Below, piece by piece: positions 36,629 to 46,728 of a stretch of 64,000 bases of DNA. Position 1 is the stretch's first letter. Each line of letters starts with the position of its first letter. The position numbers and the translations under genes are program-made. Source of the DNA: Myxacorys almedinensis A (GTDB lineage Bacteria > Cyanobacteriota > Cyanobacteriia > Leptolyngbyales > Leptolyngbyaceae); the NCBI RefSeq assembly GCF_010091945.1, contig NZ_WVIE01000008.1, positions 124,001-188,000 on the forward strand, read 5' to 3'. The notes beneath the pieces are model-generated. The model did no database searches. It was not told where the DNA came from and saw only the letters and a list, made by a program, of their open reading frames with translations.

Positions 36629-36859
36629 TTGCAAATTTCGAGAGTTTTTTTGATCGGTCTGTTAATCGCGCTGGAACGATTTGATTACACCCTTGAGCAA
36701 TATGGCAAGCCCAAAGCGTTGACTCTGGCTATCGTGGAAGCCGGGAAGCCAAAGCTGAAAGCAGAACTCGACCTCGCTCAATTGTGGAAACGCTACAAGG
36801 AGGTGCGAACAGTTTCGCTGAGCCGAAGGCACCGAAGACAGTCAGCGAGACGACGCTGA
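36629..36859 (+). pseudogene. Possible tyrosine-integrase N-terminal remnant beside tRNA-Ser
   Basis: 76 codons. The stretch ALERFDYTLEQYGKPKALTL followed by LDLAQLWKRYKEVR resembles the core-binding N-terminus of cyanobacterial tyrosine recombinases, where DxTLxxY and LDLxxLWxxYxxxK recur. The catalytic domain is absent. Location 39 bp after a tRNA gene fits a former integration site. The identification is tentative. The rest of 36591-37061 holds nothing else I recognise. Confidence 0.4.
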
Positions 36860-37061
36860 GGCTGAATTAGGTGAGAGTTCCATTTGAGCCGTTGTACTGA
36901 AAAAACAACAAAAGCTTGAGCACTAAGAACAAACCTTAGTCCATCAATAACATCTGAACAAAGGACTAACTTTCGCCATCCATCCCGCTAGGCTTCCCCC
37001 TTGGGATTACTCTCCTAAATTTTCTACACTAGAGACGCAAGCCCTTTAGTGACACAGCGTC

Positions 37062-37559
37062 ATGTTTCGACCAAAACCTATTGCTCCGGAATCAGGTCAA
37101 GAATCGGTTTGGGATTACCCCCGTCCGCCTCGGTTGGAAGCGACGGATAAGCGGATTGAGATTGTGTTTAATGGGGTTACGATCGCAGATACCCAAAACG
37201 CCTTCCGCGTGCTAGAAACCAGCCATCCGCCGACCTACTACCTGCCGCTTGAGGATATTCGACAGGAATACTTGATCCCATCTTCTCGTCAAACCTTCTG
37301 TGAATGGAAGGGAAAAGGCAGTTATTACACTGTCAAGGTTGGGGACAAAGAGGCGAGCGATGTAGCTTGGTATTACTCAACCCCAACACTAGATTTTGCT
37401 GCGATCGAAAACTACGTTGCGTTCTACGCGGCGGCGATGGATGACTGCTATGTTAACGCTGAGAAAGTCACGCCGCAACCGGGAAACTTTTACGGTGGCT
37501 GGGTCACGAGTGACGTGGTTGGTCCATTCAAAGGTGAATCGGGGTCTTGGGGCTGGTAG
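37062..37559 (+). CDS. DUF427 family protein
   Basis: 165 residues. DUF427 signature: HPPTYYLPLEDIRQEYL, FCEWKGKGSYYTV and AWYYSTPTLDF, ending CYVNAEKVTPQPGNFYGGWV. Small soluble beta-rich protein conserved widely; function unknown. Possibly linked to nucleotide or cofactor metabolism by fold, not shown here. Confidence 0.88.
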   Translation: MFRPKPIAPESGQESVWDYPRPPRLEATDKRIEIVFNGVTIADTQNAFRVLETSHPPTYYLPLEDIRQEYLIPSSRQTFCEWKGKGSYYTVKVGDKEASDVAWYYSTPTLDFAAIENYVAFYAAAMDDCYVNAEKVTPQPGNFYGGWVTSDVVGPFKGESGSWGW

Positions 37560-37564
37560 TTGCT

Positions 37565-38881
37565 TTACGCACTAGGCAAACGGCTCTTGAGCACTGCTCT
37601 CTGAATCACAATCAGCAACAACCCGATCGCCACAAATACGGCTGCCAAAGCGTAACTGGCTTGAGACGCAAACGCGATCAAAATTACATTGCACAGTAGC
37701 GCGATCGCAGGCACCACTATAGGAACCTGAAATCCGATGTTTCTGGGTTCTCGCCGTTTTAGAATCAACAGTGAAAGATTGACCAAACAAAACATCAGCA
37801 AAATCAGCGTGGCAGTGGTTCCGGCTAAAAATTGCAGCGTTCCAGATAGTGCCAGAACAATCACGATCGGCAGAATCACCAGCAGTGTCCGGTAAGGGGT
37901 GGCTCGACGCGGATGCAATTTGCCCAGCCACGCTGGAATTAACCCCTCGCGTGACATACCAAACAGCAATCGCGATGCAGTAACAAAATTCAGCAATGCC
38001 GTATTCATCACGGCAAACAAAGCAATCAACGTAAAAATAACCTGAGGAAAATTGGGCTGCGATCGCCGCACAACATCCAGCAACGGAGCGCTTGAAGCTC
38101 CCAATTCTGCCGGGGTAAGCACCTGAGTTGCCAGCCAAGAAACCAGGATATACATGACCCCCGCAACCCCTAACGAAATCACGATCGCTCTTGGAACATT
38201 GCGTTCGGGGTTTTTCACTTCTTCGGCAACATTGACAATATCCTCAAACCCAATAAAGGCATAAAAGGCAAGCGCCGCCCCTTGAGCCACCGATGTCCAC
38301 CCTACGGCTGGAGACGTTGCCACATTAGCTACTGAAGCCGTCCCACCGCCGCTGCTTAAGAACAAAGTCGAGACCAAAATCACAACAATCAACCCCGAAA
38401 CCTCAATCGTTGTGCAGACAATATTTAGCGCTGAAGACTCCTCCATTCCTCTAAAGTTGACAAACGCCAGGGCCGCAAACAGCGTCATCACAATCAACCA
38501 AACTGGAAGCACCGGAATAAACGCATTCAAGTAGCCTGCAAACGCCCTAGAAAGCGTCGCCATCGACACGAGACAGGTGCAAAACATCAGCCAACCAACC
38601 AGGAGCGACAGCCAATCGGTGCGAAAGGCTTGATGCACAAACGTGGCAACTCCTCCACTTTGCGGAAAGCGGCTGCCAAGCTCGGCATAGCTCAACGCTG
38701 TGAATGCGGCGACGACCATTGCCACCGAAAACGAAGCCCAAACCAAAGTCCCGGAAAGCCCCGCAATTTTTCCAATCACGGCATAAATGCCAGCCCCCAG
38801 AATATCGCCCACTCCGTAAATCACCAGCGTTCGCAATCCAAAGACACGTTTGAGTGAGTCTGCCTCTGCATTCGTTTCCAT
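37565..38881 (-). CDS. APC-family amino acid permease
   Basis: 438 residues, about 12 transmembrane helices. GVGDILGAGIYAVIG is the first-helix substrate loop of APC transporters, and FIGFEDIVNVAEEVKNPERN is the conserved cytoplasmic motif after helix 6. An amino acid or polyamine is the likely substrate; which one is not visible. Convergent with DUF427 (5 bp gap), divergent from queD. Confidence 0.88.
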   Translation of the reverse strand: METNAEADSLKRVFGLRTLVIYGVGDILGAGIYAVIGKIAGLSGTLVWASFSVAMVVAAFTALSYAELGSRFPQSGGVATFVHQAFRTDWLSLLVGWLMFCTCLVSMATLSRAFAGYLNAFIPVLPVWLIVMTLFAALAFVNFRGMEESSALNIVCTTIEVSGLIVVILVSTLFLSSGGGTASVANVATSPAVGWTSVAQGAALAFYAFIGFEDIVNVAEEVKNPERNVPRAIVISLGVAGVMYILVSWLATQVLTPAELGASSAPLLDVVRRSQPNFPQVIFTLIALFAVMNTALLNFVTASRLLFGMSREGLIPAWLGKLHPRRATPYRTLLVILPIVIVLALSGTLQFLAGTTATLILLMFCLVNLSLLILKRREPRNIGFQVPIVVPAIALLCNVILIAFASQASYALAAVFVAIGLLLIVIQRAVLKSRLPSA

Positions 38882-38986
38882 ATCTTTGCTTTTTACCTTT
38901 TAGAATAGAACTCCGCATCCTGAGATAATTGGCATCCAACATAGCACGCGCATTGAACTCACCCTCTACCGCCCGCAACAACACTT

Positions 38987-39376
38987 ATGCCAACTTGGAA
39001 ACTTAGCACCGAATTTACCTTCAACGCGGCTCATCAGATTCGCGACTACAACGGTCCGTGCGGACGGATGCATGGTCATACCTACACAGTGAAGCTAGAA
39101 GCAACCTCTCATCAGCTTCACGCCTCTGAATTTTGCCCCCATCCCGTTATGGTGGCAGATTTTAGAACATTGAAATGGGCGAAAAAAGATGTCTTCAAAG
39201 GCGGACTCGATCACTGCATCTTGAATGAAGTGTTGCCGGAAGGATATGAAACGACCGCAGAAATGATCGCCAAGTACATTTATGACAAGACGAAGAAGAG
39301 CTTGCCGGATGGAGTGAAGTTGAAGGTGGCTGTGTCAGAAAATCCTAATTCTTGGGCGGAGTATGAAGATGATTAA
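38987..39376 (+). CDS. queD: 6-carboxytetrahydropterin synthase QueD
   Basis: First committed step from dihydroneopterin triphosphate to queuosine/7-deazaguanine. Zinc ligands His16, His29 and His31 (AAH...RMHGHTY) and catalytic Cys25 are present. 129 residues, normal. The end overlaps the possible long start of queE by 14 bp, indicating an operon. Confidence 0.9.
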   Translation: MPTWKLSTEFTFNAAHQIRDYNGPCGRMHGHTYTVKLEATSHQLHASEFCPHPVMVADFRTLKWAKKDVFKGGLDHCILNEVLPEGYETTAEMIAKYIYDKTKKSLPDGVKLKVAVSENPNSWAEYEDD

Positions 39377-40004
39377 CCCATGTCTGATGCAAGATTTGCC
39401 TGCCCTCACCCCGTTAGATCTGCCCATCGTCGAGACCTTTCACTCGGTTCAAGGAGAAGGCGCTTGGACGGGCACCAATGCCTTTTTCATTCGCTTAGGT
39501 GGCTGTGATGTGGGTTGCTGGTTTTGTGATACTAAACACTCTTGGAACCCAAAACGGCACCCAATGCGTGCGATCGCATCTCTCGCCACCACCGCCAAAG
39601 CTGCCAATCCTGCGATCGTAGTGATTACCGGGGGCGAACCGTTGATGCATGATCTTGCTCCGCTTACCGACGCCCTTCACGCCGCAGGACTGCGCGTTCA
39701 TTTAGAAACATCGGGGGCGCATCCCTTTAGCGGCATGTTTGACTGGGTGACGCTTTCGCCCAAGCCCTTTAAACCGCCCCACAACAGCGTTTATGCCCAC
39801 GTCAACGAACTTAAGGTGGTAATTGCCATAGCAGACGATTTTGCCTGGGCAGAGCAGCAGTCACAGCAGGTGTCTCTTTCTGCCCTGCGCTACCTTCAAG
39901 CAGAATGGGAAAGCCAGAGTATTCCCCAAATTTTTGAGTATGTGTTGCAGCATCCCCAATGGCGGATCAGCCTGCAAACCCATAAACTGTTGAACGTGCG
40001 GTAA
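39363..40004 (+). CDS. queE: 7-carboxy-7-deazaguanine synthase QueE
   Basis: Radical-SAM enzyme converting the QueD product to CDG. The cluster motif C48-x3-C52-x2-C55 (GCDVGCWFCDT) is typical, with FHSVQGEGAWTGTNAFFIR upstream. 213 residues, or about 205 if it starts at ATG 39387 (MQDLPAL), which removes the overlap with queD. queC and queF are not in the window. Confidence 0.9.
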   Translation: MKMINPCLMQDLPALTPLDLPIVETFHSVQGEGAWTGTNAFFIRLGGCDVGCWFCDTKHSWNPKRHPMRAIASLATTAKAANPAIVVITGGEPLMHDLAPLTDALHAAGLRVHLETSGAHPFSGMFDWVTLSPKPFKPPHNSVYAHVNELKVVIAIADDFAWAEQQSQQVSLSALRYLQAEWESQSIPQIFEYVLQHPQWRISLQTHKLLNVR

Positions 40005-40043
40005 AGTATCCCCAACGCCAGGACTACTTTGTTAGATCTAATT

Positions 40044-40198
40044 CTCAGACCCAATTGATTTTTCTACTGCGACAGATCCTCGCCCCCCTGCCTACGGCAT
40101 CCCCTCTTGGTCAAGAGGGACTTTCCGGCTCCCCTCCTGACCAAGGGGTTGGGGGAGGTCACACGTCTGTAGCATTTACAGATTAATTTGGTATCAGA
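40044..40198. repeat. Miniature element with imperfect terminal inverted repeats
   Basis: Left end TCTCAGACCCAATTGAT and right end ATTAATTTGGTATCAGA are imperfectly inverted, continuing inward through GACAGAT/GTCTGT. The interior has CCCTCTTGGTCAAGAGGG hairpins. 155 bp, non-coding, between queE and mnmG. A pyrimidine tract (CCTCCCCCTCCCCCTCCC, about 40270-40295) follows before mnmG. Confidence 0.5.
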
Positions 40199-40398
40199 CC
40201 CAACTCTCAGACCTATTAGAATAAAGGTCAGGACTGACGCCATATTTTTGGAACCCCTCATTCTTGAAACCCCTCACCCCTCCCCCTCCCCCTCCCTTCA
40301 GCGCTCTTGCCCCTGCGGAAGACGGAATGGAAAATGGGGTCTTGACTCGCTCCGTTTGGGGAGCATTGTTCAGATAGCGTGTGCCCGATAGCCCTGAT

Positions 40399-42318
40399 AT
40401 GCCTGTTGCTATGAATCCGTCTGTAGATTTTCTGGATGCTTTTGATGTTGTCGTAGTCGGAGCCGGACATGCTGGCTGTGAAGCCGCGTTAGCCACTGCC
40501 CGTTTGGGTTGCCGCACGCTTTTGCTAACGCTCAACCTCGATAAAATCGCATGGCAGCCGTGCAATCCGGCGGTCGGAGGTCCGGCAAAATCGCAGCTTG
40601 TGCATGAAACCGATGCGATCGGAGGCGAAATCGGCAAGGTCGCCGACCAGACGTATTTGCAGAAACGGGTACTCAATGCGTCACGAGGTCCCGCAGTGTG
40701 GGCATTACGAGCGCAAACCGATAAGCGTGAATATGCCACCTTGATGAAAACAATCGTTGAAAATCAGGAGCATCTCACCATCCGCGAAGGCATGGCGACA
40801 GATTTGATCTTGGGCGCAAACGACGAGGTGATCGGGGTGCAAACTTATTTCGGCGTTGCGTTCCAGTGCAACGCTGTGGTGCTGACCACCGGAACTTTTC
40901 TCGGCGGCAAAATCTGGGTTGGCAACACCTCAATGGCAGCAGGGCGCGCCGGAGAATTTGCCGCCGTGGGCTTGACTGAAACGCTAAATCGGCTCGGCTT
41001 TGAAACCGGACGCCTGAAAACCGGAACGCCCGCCCGCGTCGATCGCCGATCGGTTGATTTCAATAGACTCGAACCTCAACCGGGAGACCCCGACCTGCGC
41101 TGGTTTAGCTTTGACCCGGAGGCATGGGTCGAACGGGAGCAACTGCCCTGCCACCTCACCCGAACCACCGCCCAAACCCACCAAATTATTCGAGACCATC
41201 TTCACCTGTCTCCTGTCTATGGTGGATGGGTCGATGCCAAAGGCCCGCGCTACTGCCCCAGCATCGAAGATAAAATTGTGCGTTTTGCCGACAAAGAAAG
41301 CCATCAGATTTTCATTGAGCCAGAAGGACGAACCACTCCAGAGCTATACATTCAGGGCTTCTCAACCGGATTGCCCGAATCGATCCAGCTACAAATGCTG
41401 CGATCGCTCCCAGGTCTCGAACACTGTACGATGCTGCGTCCTGCCTATGCAGTAGAGTACGACTACCTACCCGCGACGCAGTGTTATCCCACGCTGATGA
41501 CCAAAAAAATCGAAGGTTTGTTTTGCGCGGGGCAAATCAACGGCACCACAGGGTATGAAGAAGCTGCCGCTCAGGGGCTGGTTGCCGGAATCAACGCGGC
41601 GCGATTCTGTCGTCACCAAGAACCGATTGTGTTTCCCCGTGAACACAGCTACATCGGCACGCTGATTGACGATCTCTGCACCAAAGATCTACGCGAACCG
41701 TACCGCGTCCTTACGTCCCGATCAGAGTATCGCCTGATTTTGCGCTCCGATAATGCTGATCAGCGTCTTACCCCCTTGGGGCGCGAAATTGGCTTGATTG
41801 ATGATCGGCGCTGGCAATGGTTTTCTCACAAACAGGAAGCGATTGCCGCCGAAAAAGAGCGATTGCACGAGACCCGCGTGAAAGAACACGACGATAGCGG
41901 AAAAGCGATCGCAGCAGATACAAACCAAGCGATCAAAGGCTCCATCACCTTAGCCGAACTTTTGCGTCGCCCCGGATTTCATTATGTTGATTTGGAGCGC
42001 TATGGCTTAGGAAACGGGACGTGCGATCGCGCTGAAAAAGAAGGCGCAGAAATTGATATCAAATATGCTGGTTATATTCAACGGCAACAGCATCAGATCG
42101 AATTGGTCAGCCGTCAAGCCCACCGTAAGCTCTCAGAAGATTTAGACTACGCTGCGATCGAGACGCTCTCAAAAGAAGCGAGAGAGAAACTGTCGATCGT
42201 AAGACCGCTAACGATCGGTCAAGCAACCCGCATCGGCGGTGTCAATCCTGCGGATATCAATGCTCTGCTGATCTATCTTGAAATTAAGGCGCGCAAGGGC
42301 GTAGAGGTGCTGAGTTAA
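40399..42318 (+). CDS. mnmG: tRNA uridine-5-carboxymethylaminomethyl modification enzyme MnmG
   Basis: FAD protein that with MnmE modifies wobble U34 of tRNAs. FAD-binding [47 protein letters not shown] and the late [21 protein letters not shown] are diagnostic, with the MnmE-interacting C-terminus [17 protein letters not shown]. About 639 residues. GTG 40381 would add six. Confidence 0.95.
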   Translation: MPVAMNPSVDFLDAFDVVVVGAGHAGCEAALATARLGCRTLLLTLNLDKIAWQPCNPAVGGPAKSQLVHETDAIGGEIGKVADQTYLQKRVLNASRGPAVWALRAQTDKREYATLMKTIVENQEHLTIREGMATDLILGANDEVIGVQTYFGVAFQCNAVVLTTGTFLGGKIWVGNTSMAAGRAGEFAAVGLTETLNRLGFETGRLKTGTPARVDRRSVDFNRLEPQPGDPDLRWFSFDPEAWVEREQLPCHLTRTTAQTHQIIRDHLHLSPVYGGWVDAKGPRYCPSIEDKIVRFADKESHQIFIEPEGRTTPELYIQGFSTGLPESIQLQMLRSLPGLEHCTMLRPAYAVEYDYLPATQCYPTLMTKKIEGLFCAGQINGTTGYEEAAAQGLVAGINAARFCRHQEPIVFPREHSYIGTLIDDLCTKDLREPYRVLTSRSEYRLILRSDNADQRLTPLGREIGLIDDRRWQWFSHKQEAIAAEKERLHETRVKEHDDSGKAIAADTNQAIKGSITLAELLRRPGFHYVDLERYGLGNGTCDRAEKEGAEIDIKYAGYIQRQQHQIELVSRQAHRKLSEDLDYAAIETLSKEAREKLSIVRPLTIGQATRIGGVNPADINALLIYLEIKARKGVEVLS

Positions 42319-42427
42319 ACAACCCCACGGAGCGATCGCGCACACTCAGGACGCTATGAAGCCGTCTGCTTCGCCAAGGAGGGTATGCCTTATTGATAAT
42401 GACTTTTAATAGCTTGCCACGATCGCG

Positions 42428-44218
42428 CTAGAGAATTCCCGACTGTACCCGCCAGAGTTTGGCATAAGTCCCATTCTTAACCAGCAATTGCTCATGAGTT
42501 CCTGACTCGACAAATTGCTCATGTTCCATCACATAGATACAATCGGCATGGCGGATTGTTGAGAGCCGATGGGCGATCGCAATAGTCGTCCGATTTTGCG
42601 TAATCTTAACCAGGGATCTTTGAATTGCTGCTTCGGTTTCATTGTCTACGGCTGAAGTGGCTTCATCGAGAATCAGAATGGGCGGGTCTTTGAGGATGGC
42701 ACGAGCGATCGCTAACCGCTGCCGTTGTCCACCCGAAAGTTTTTGTCCGCGCTCTCCCACAATGGTGTCATAGCCCTGTGGTAACTGCTCGATAAACTCA
42801 TGGGCTTCGGCTAATTTTGCCGCCTGAATGATCTGGTCACGGGTAGCATCAAAACTGCCGTAGCGAATATTTTCAGCCACCGTACCGTGAAACAGAAATA
42901 CATCCTGACTCACCCAGCCGATGTACTGTCGCAAGTCGGATAAGTGAAGCTCTCGGATATTAATGCCGTCAATTAAAATGCACCCATTTTGCACGTCATA
43001 AAAGCGCAGTAAAAGCTTAATGAGCGTACTCTTGCCTGAACCTGTTGCACCCACAATGCCGATCGTGCTTCCAGCAGGAACATGAAGAGAGAGATGGTTG
43101 AGAATATTATTACGACCATTGTAGGCAAACGTGATGTCGTTAAATTGCACTTCACCACGTACCATTCCGAGCGGTAGCGATTGACCACCATGAGGAACAG
43201 CGATCGGAGTATCCAGTAATCCCATGACACGACGAACAGAAGCCATCGCTCGCTGATACTCATCCATGATTTCGCTCAGTTCGGTGAAGGGCCACAGCAA
43301 ATTTTGCACAATGAACACCATAAAACCGTAAATGCCGACGCTAAGCTGACCCTGAAGAACTTCTCGCCCGCCGAAATACAGGGTTATCACGAATCCCGAT
43401 AGGATAAAGACCCGCAGCAAGGGCTGAAAGGCAACGCTGATCGCGATCGCCTGTCCATTGCTGCGGCGATAGGCTTCACTTTCGGCGTAGACGCGATCGC
43501 TTTCGTAAGCTTCAGCCGTAAAACTCTTGATCGTGGCAATACCAGAGAGGTTGTTGGCGAGGCGATCGCTAATCAGCCCTGCTTGATCGCGCACCGCATC
43601 GTAGCGAGGAGCTAAGCGAGACTGAAAGGCAAAGGTGCCCCACAAAATGAAGGGAATGGGCACCATTGCTAACCAGGCAACGCCAGGAGCTAGCAGCATA
43701 AAGGTGATACCAATAGCAGATACTCGTGTAAAAAAGTCGATCAAAAACTTGGCACCAAAGTTGAGGAAGCGCTCAAGCTGGTTAATGTCGTCATTGAGAA
43801 TCGACAACAACGTTCCTGTACTGTGGTCTTCAAAGTAAGCCAGGTCGAGTTCTTGCAGATGGTTGTAGGTATCGACGCGCAGTTCGTGCTGCAAGGTCTG
43901 TGCCAGATTTTGCCACAGCTTGTCGGCTGTGAACTGACTGAGGGATTCTAAACCCCAGACGGTGATGGTCAAAATGGACAGCACGAGCAACTGGGTCAGC
44001 GGATCTTGAATGCCCAATCGAGCGAGCAATGAGGCTTCTCGCTCAACCACAACATCGATGGCAACGCCGATGAGATAGGGGGGTGCGAGGTCAAGCAGGG
44101 TGCGAAGGATAGAGCAGACGACTGCCGCCCAGACTTGTACCCGATAGGGTTTGGCATAGCGGAGTAGTCGCCAGAGGGGTGGATAGGTGCGAGCAGAGTT
44201 TTGTTTCATAGTTCTCAA
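42428..44218 (-). CDS. ABC exporter (fused permease and ATPase), cassette 1
   Basis: 596 residues. Six transmembrane helices in residues 20-320 (ABC type I exporter fold) and an ATPase with Walker A GATGSGKS, signature LSGGQRQ, Walker [11 protein letters not shown] and a His switch in [22 protein letters not shown] at 44209 is the likelier start. It lies next to siderophore uptake genes, so siderophore export or periplasmic trafficking is inferred. A paralogue with the same neighbours lies at 63153, and a fragment of a third at 51148. Confidence 0.88.
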   Translation of the reverse strand: MRTMKQNSARTYPPLWRLLRYAKPYRVQVWAAVVCSILRTLLDLAPPYLIGVAIDVVVEREASLLARLGIQDPLTQLLVLSILTITVWGLESLSQFTADKLWQNLAQTLQHELRVDTYNHLQELDLAYFEDHSTGTLLSILNDDINQLERFLNFGAKFLIDFFTRVSAIGITFMLLAPGVAWLAMVPIPFILWGTFAFQSRLAPRYDAVRDQAGLISDRLANNLSGIATIKSFTAEAYESDRVYAESEAYRRSNGQAIAISVAFQPLLRVFILSGFVITLYFGGREVLQGQLSVGIYGFMVFIVQNLLWPFTELSEIMDEYQRAMASVRRVMGLLDTPIAVPHGGQSLPLGMVRGEVQFNDITFAYNGRNNILNHLSLHVPAGSTIGIVGATGSGKSTLIKLLLRFYDVQNGCILIDGINIRELHLSDLRQYIGWVSQDVFLFHGTVAENIRYGSFDATRDQIIQAAKLAEAHEFIEQLPQGYDTIVGERGQKLSGGQRQRLAIARAILKDPPILILDEATSAVDNETEAAIQRSLVKITQNRTTIAIAHRLSTIRHADCIYVMEHEQFVESGTHEQLLVKNGTYAKLWRVQSGIL

Positions 44219-44247
44219 GTGGTGTGTTCTCTCTGAGCTTGATAGCG

Positions 44248-44347
44248 GCGATCGCTGAGCGAGAAATGCGATCGCTTCCCTGGTTCTAAACCGCGATCGC
44301 CCGCTATTGTTGAAGCTCGATCGCTGCTGTGATTAGAGCGATCGCGG
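44248..44347. repeat. Cluster of four HIP1 octamers upstream of the cassette 1 exporter
   Basis: Four GCGATCGC palindromes lie within 100 bp of non-coding DNA between divergent genes, denser than elsewhere in the window. Confidence 0.75.
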
Positions 44348-44388
44348 GTTTGAAGTACACTTGAACGTGTTGCTTTTCGCTGCAAACA

Positions 44389-45267
44389 ATGCGCCGTGAT
44401 CCACTCTTTTACAAATTGTTTCAACAGTCTCCTGAACTCTTGTTTGACTTGATTGAGACTAAACCGGATAACGCATCTGACTATCGCTTTGACTCAGTTG
44501 CAGTGAAAGAACCAAAATTTGAAATTGATGGAGTGTTCCTACCACCAGAAAATCAGATTGGCGCAGTCTACTTTTGCGAAATTCAAATGCAGAAGGATGA
44601 ACGGCTTTATGAACGACTGCTAGCTGAATCGACATTGTATTTCTACCGCAATCGAGACCGTTTTAATGACTGGCAAGCGGTGATTATTTATCCATCACGG
44701 GGTCTGGAACAAAGCGACCTGTATCCCCATCGCACCTTTCTCGATGGGGAGCAAGTGCATCGGGTGTATTTGGATGAGTTGGGAGAGGTGAGAGACTTGC
44801 CCGTGACGGTTGGTGCGATGGTATTGACAATCGTGAATGAAGCGGAAGCCCCGGAAGCTGCGAGAGATTTGATCGCACGAACTGAGCAAGCGGCGTTAAC
44901 ACCCGAAGAGAAACGCGACATAATAGACATTGTGACCTCGATTCTGGTTTATAAGCTGAAGAACTTAAGTCGATTGGAGATTAGAAGAATGCTGGGATTA
45001 GATTTGACGCAAGAACCACGAGCCATTCGGGAAGCCAAGGAAGAGGGCAGAGAAGAGGTACGCGGACAAGAAGCGATCGCGCTCATTACCCGACAGCTAA
45101 CCCGCCGACTGGGGCAAGAATTATCTGAAGAGATGAAATTGCGCCTCTCTGTTTTACCCTTACCCCTGTTAGAAGATCTCAGCGAAGCTTTACTGGACTT
45201 TACAAGTTTGGTTGATTTGGAAGCTTGGCTAGAGGTACACCCGATGACTGAAAACGATCGTTCATAG
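44389..45267 (+). CDS. Rpn-type PD-(D/E)XK nuclease (DUF2887 plus DUF4351-like tail)
   Basis: 292 residues. The N-terminal domain MRRDPLFYKLFQQSPELLFD with DSVAVKEPKFEIDGVF and VYFCEIQMQKDERLYERL matches DUF2887 of the Rpn recombination-promoting nuclease group; Asp, Glu and Gln-x-Gln of the core are visible. A charged hinge (REAKEEGREEVRGQE) leads to a DUF4351-like end (TRQLTRRLGQELSEEM and LSEALLDFTSLVDLEAWL). Convergent with DUF1636 (17 bp gap). Its closest relative here is at 54494. Confidence 0.85.
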   Translation: MRRDPLFYKLFQQSPELLFDLIETKPDNASDYRFDSVAVKEPKFEIDGVFLPPENQIGAVYFCEIQMQKDERLYERLLAESTLYFYRNRDRFNDWQAVIIYPSRGLEQSDLYPHRTFLDGEQVHRVYLDELGEVRDLPVTVGAMVLTIVNEAEAPEAARDLIARTEQAALTPEEKRDIIDIVTSILVYKLKNLSRLEIRRMLGLDLTQEPRAIREAKEEGREEVRGQEAIALITRQLTRRLGQELSEEMKLRLSVLPLPLLEDLSEALLDFTSLVDLEAWLEVHPMTENDRS

Positions 45268-45284
45268 ACACGACGCTCCTCCTC

Positions 45285-45656
45285 TCATCCACCCACTGTC
45301 GGAATCTTGGCAATGCTGGCGGATTGCAATACTTCAGGAAACTGCTTCCACGGAATGTCGCCTGTAGTGCGATCGAGGTAGAGTTTGCCAAATTGAAGGA
45401 GAGCAGCGGCAGGTTCATCGGTTGGCAAGTTGGTGAATAGATAAGTCGGTTTGTGAGGGGCAGAAAAAGCAACGGCACAGGGTTTGTCGCAAGTCCATAA
45501 ACAACCAACAGGCTGAATTTCAAACTTGTTAGGTTGTTCTGTAGTTAGCGTGTTGAGTTGTTTGAGTAGGCGATCGCCATCGGTGGGTTGATCTTTGGGG
45601 CGATCTTCGGAGGAATGGTGGCAGGATTTGCAAACAAAGAGAGTGGGGTTTGGCAT
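45285..45656 (-). CDS. DUF1636 cysteine-rich protein, cassette 1
   Basis: 123 residues, small soluble protein. C9-x2-C12 (FVCKSCHHSS) and C52-x3-C56-x3-C60 (GCLWTCDKPC) suggest a bound metal or [2Fe-2S] cluster in a thioredoxin-like fold. The DUF1636 family is described as metal-binding. It starts 4 bp after the fecB stop, so it is almost certainly translated with it. A role in handling or reducing imported iron is inferred. Nearly identical copies or remnants lie at 51770, 53155, 54061 and 56420. Confidence 0.85.
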   Translation of the reverse strand: MPNPTLFVCKSCHHSSEDRPKDQPTDGDRLLKQLNTLTTEQPNKFEIQPVGCLWTCDKPCAVAFSAPHKPTYLFTNLPTDEPAAALLQFGKLYLDRTTGDIPWKQFPEVLQSASIAKIPTVGG

Positions 45657-45660
45657 GGGA

Positions 45661-46728
45661 TTAGGGTGTGTTGACGAGGTATTTTTCCAGGTCATCCAAA
45701 ACAGCATCCGCAGCCAGCAAATTCCCCCCAACCCATGTGAAGCCATCAACAAAATAAACCTGTCTTTGTTGAGCAAGTTTGAGCTTTTTCCAAAGAGGTT
45801 TCTGTTGCAGCTTTTCAAAGGCTTCCTTATCTCCATTAGAAAACCCCAAAAAGAAGAAAACATCGCCATCGACCTCTTCTAATTTTTCCTCAGAAATATT
45901 GTAAATTCCACCATTGCGTGTAATCACATTCTGTGGGTTGGGGCGTTGTAGCCCAATGTCATCAAGAATGGTACCAATGAATGAGTTCTTTGCATAGGTA
46001 AACATAAGGTTGGAGCCACCACCAACAGAAATAGTTTTACCTTTGTAGCGATCGCCCAAAGCTATCTTCAGTTTTTCGATCCGTTGGTAATAATGATTCA
46101 AAGCTTGTTGCGCTGCTGCTTCTTTCTTTAATACTTTAGCAATGAAGTTAAAATTTTCTTTCCAATTTGGCGTAATGTAGCTCGATGACACCACTACTGT
46201 AGGACTGATTTGAGAAAGCAAGGGATAAATTGTGCTGGCTTGATCCCACGCTAAGATTAAATCGGGCTTGAGTTGTAATAGTTTTTCTAGGTTAGGTGAT
46301 CGAGTTCTACCTATATGTTCTATTCCTACTGTTTTATTACCTAAAAAAGTCTTGTTACTTAAATATTTTGCTGTCAATTCTTCCTGTTCTACTCCTAGTT
46401 GAGACGTGCTACCAATTGGCTTAATATCTAGGGCAAACAAATGACCTAGAAAAGGACTCTGAACTGTAACAATTCTTTTGGGATTATTGGAGATGCAGCT
46501 TTTTCCCATTGCATGTTCCACTATTTGGCAATCGACTTGAGATGTTTTGGGTGTGAAAGTTTTATGAATGGTCATACTATGACATCCTAAGATCGTCGTA
46601 GTTATAAGTAGTGATAGCAAGAGCAGCTTTACCTTCCTCAATCTACCCTTGCTAAAGACAAGAACTGGAGAAGCTTCAGAATTTTCTTCTTGCTCAGGAA
46701 ATGGTTGAAATGGGTTCAGAATTGCCAT
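45661..46728 (-). CDS. Iron-siderophore ABC transporter binding protein (FecB type), cassette 1
   Basis: 355 residues. A lipobox LGC with Cys49 follows a hydrophobic helix, so it is a lipoprotein facing the periplasm. The class III binding-protein fold is seen in KRIVTVQSPFLGHLFALDI and LLQLKPDLILAWDQ. It would take ferric siderophore from the receptor to an inner-membrane permease, which is not in this window. The N-terminus before the helix is long (30 residues), so a GTG start near residue 22 is possible. Overlaps the TonB receptor gene by 13 bp. Confidence 0.88.
   Translation of the reverse strand: MAILNPFQPFPEQEENSEASPVLVFSKGRLRKVKLLLLSLLITTTILGCHSMTIHKTFTPKTSQVDCQIVEHAMGKSCISNNPKRIVTVQSPFLGHLFALDIKPIGSTSQLGVEQEELTAKYLSNKTFLGNKTVGIEHIGRTRSPNLEKLLQLKPDLILAWDQASTIYPLLSQISPTVVVSSSYITPNWKENFNFIAKVLKKEAAAQQALNHYYQRIEKLKIALGDRYKGKTISVGGGSNLMFTYAKNSFIGTILDDIGLQRPNPQNVITRNGGIYNISEEKLEEVDGDVFFFLGFSNGDKEAFEKLQQKPLWKKLKLAQQRQVYFVDGFTWVGGNLLAADAVLDDLEKYLVNTP

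Noticed and set aside
38882-38986. preQ1 riboswitch upstream of queD
   Set aside because: I looked for the compact preQ1-I stem-loop and A-rich tail and did not find them.
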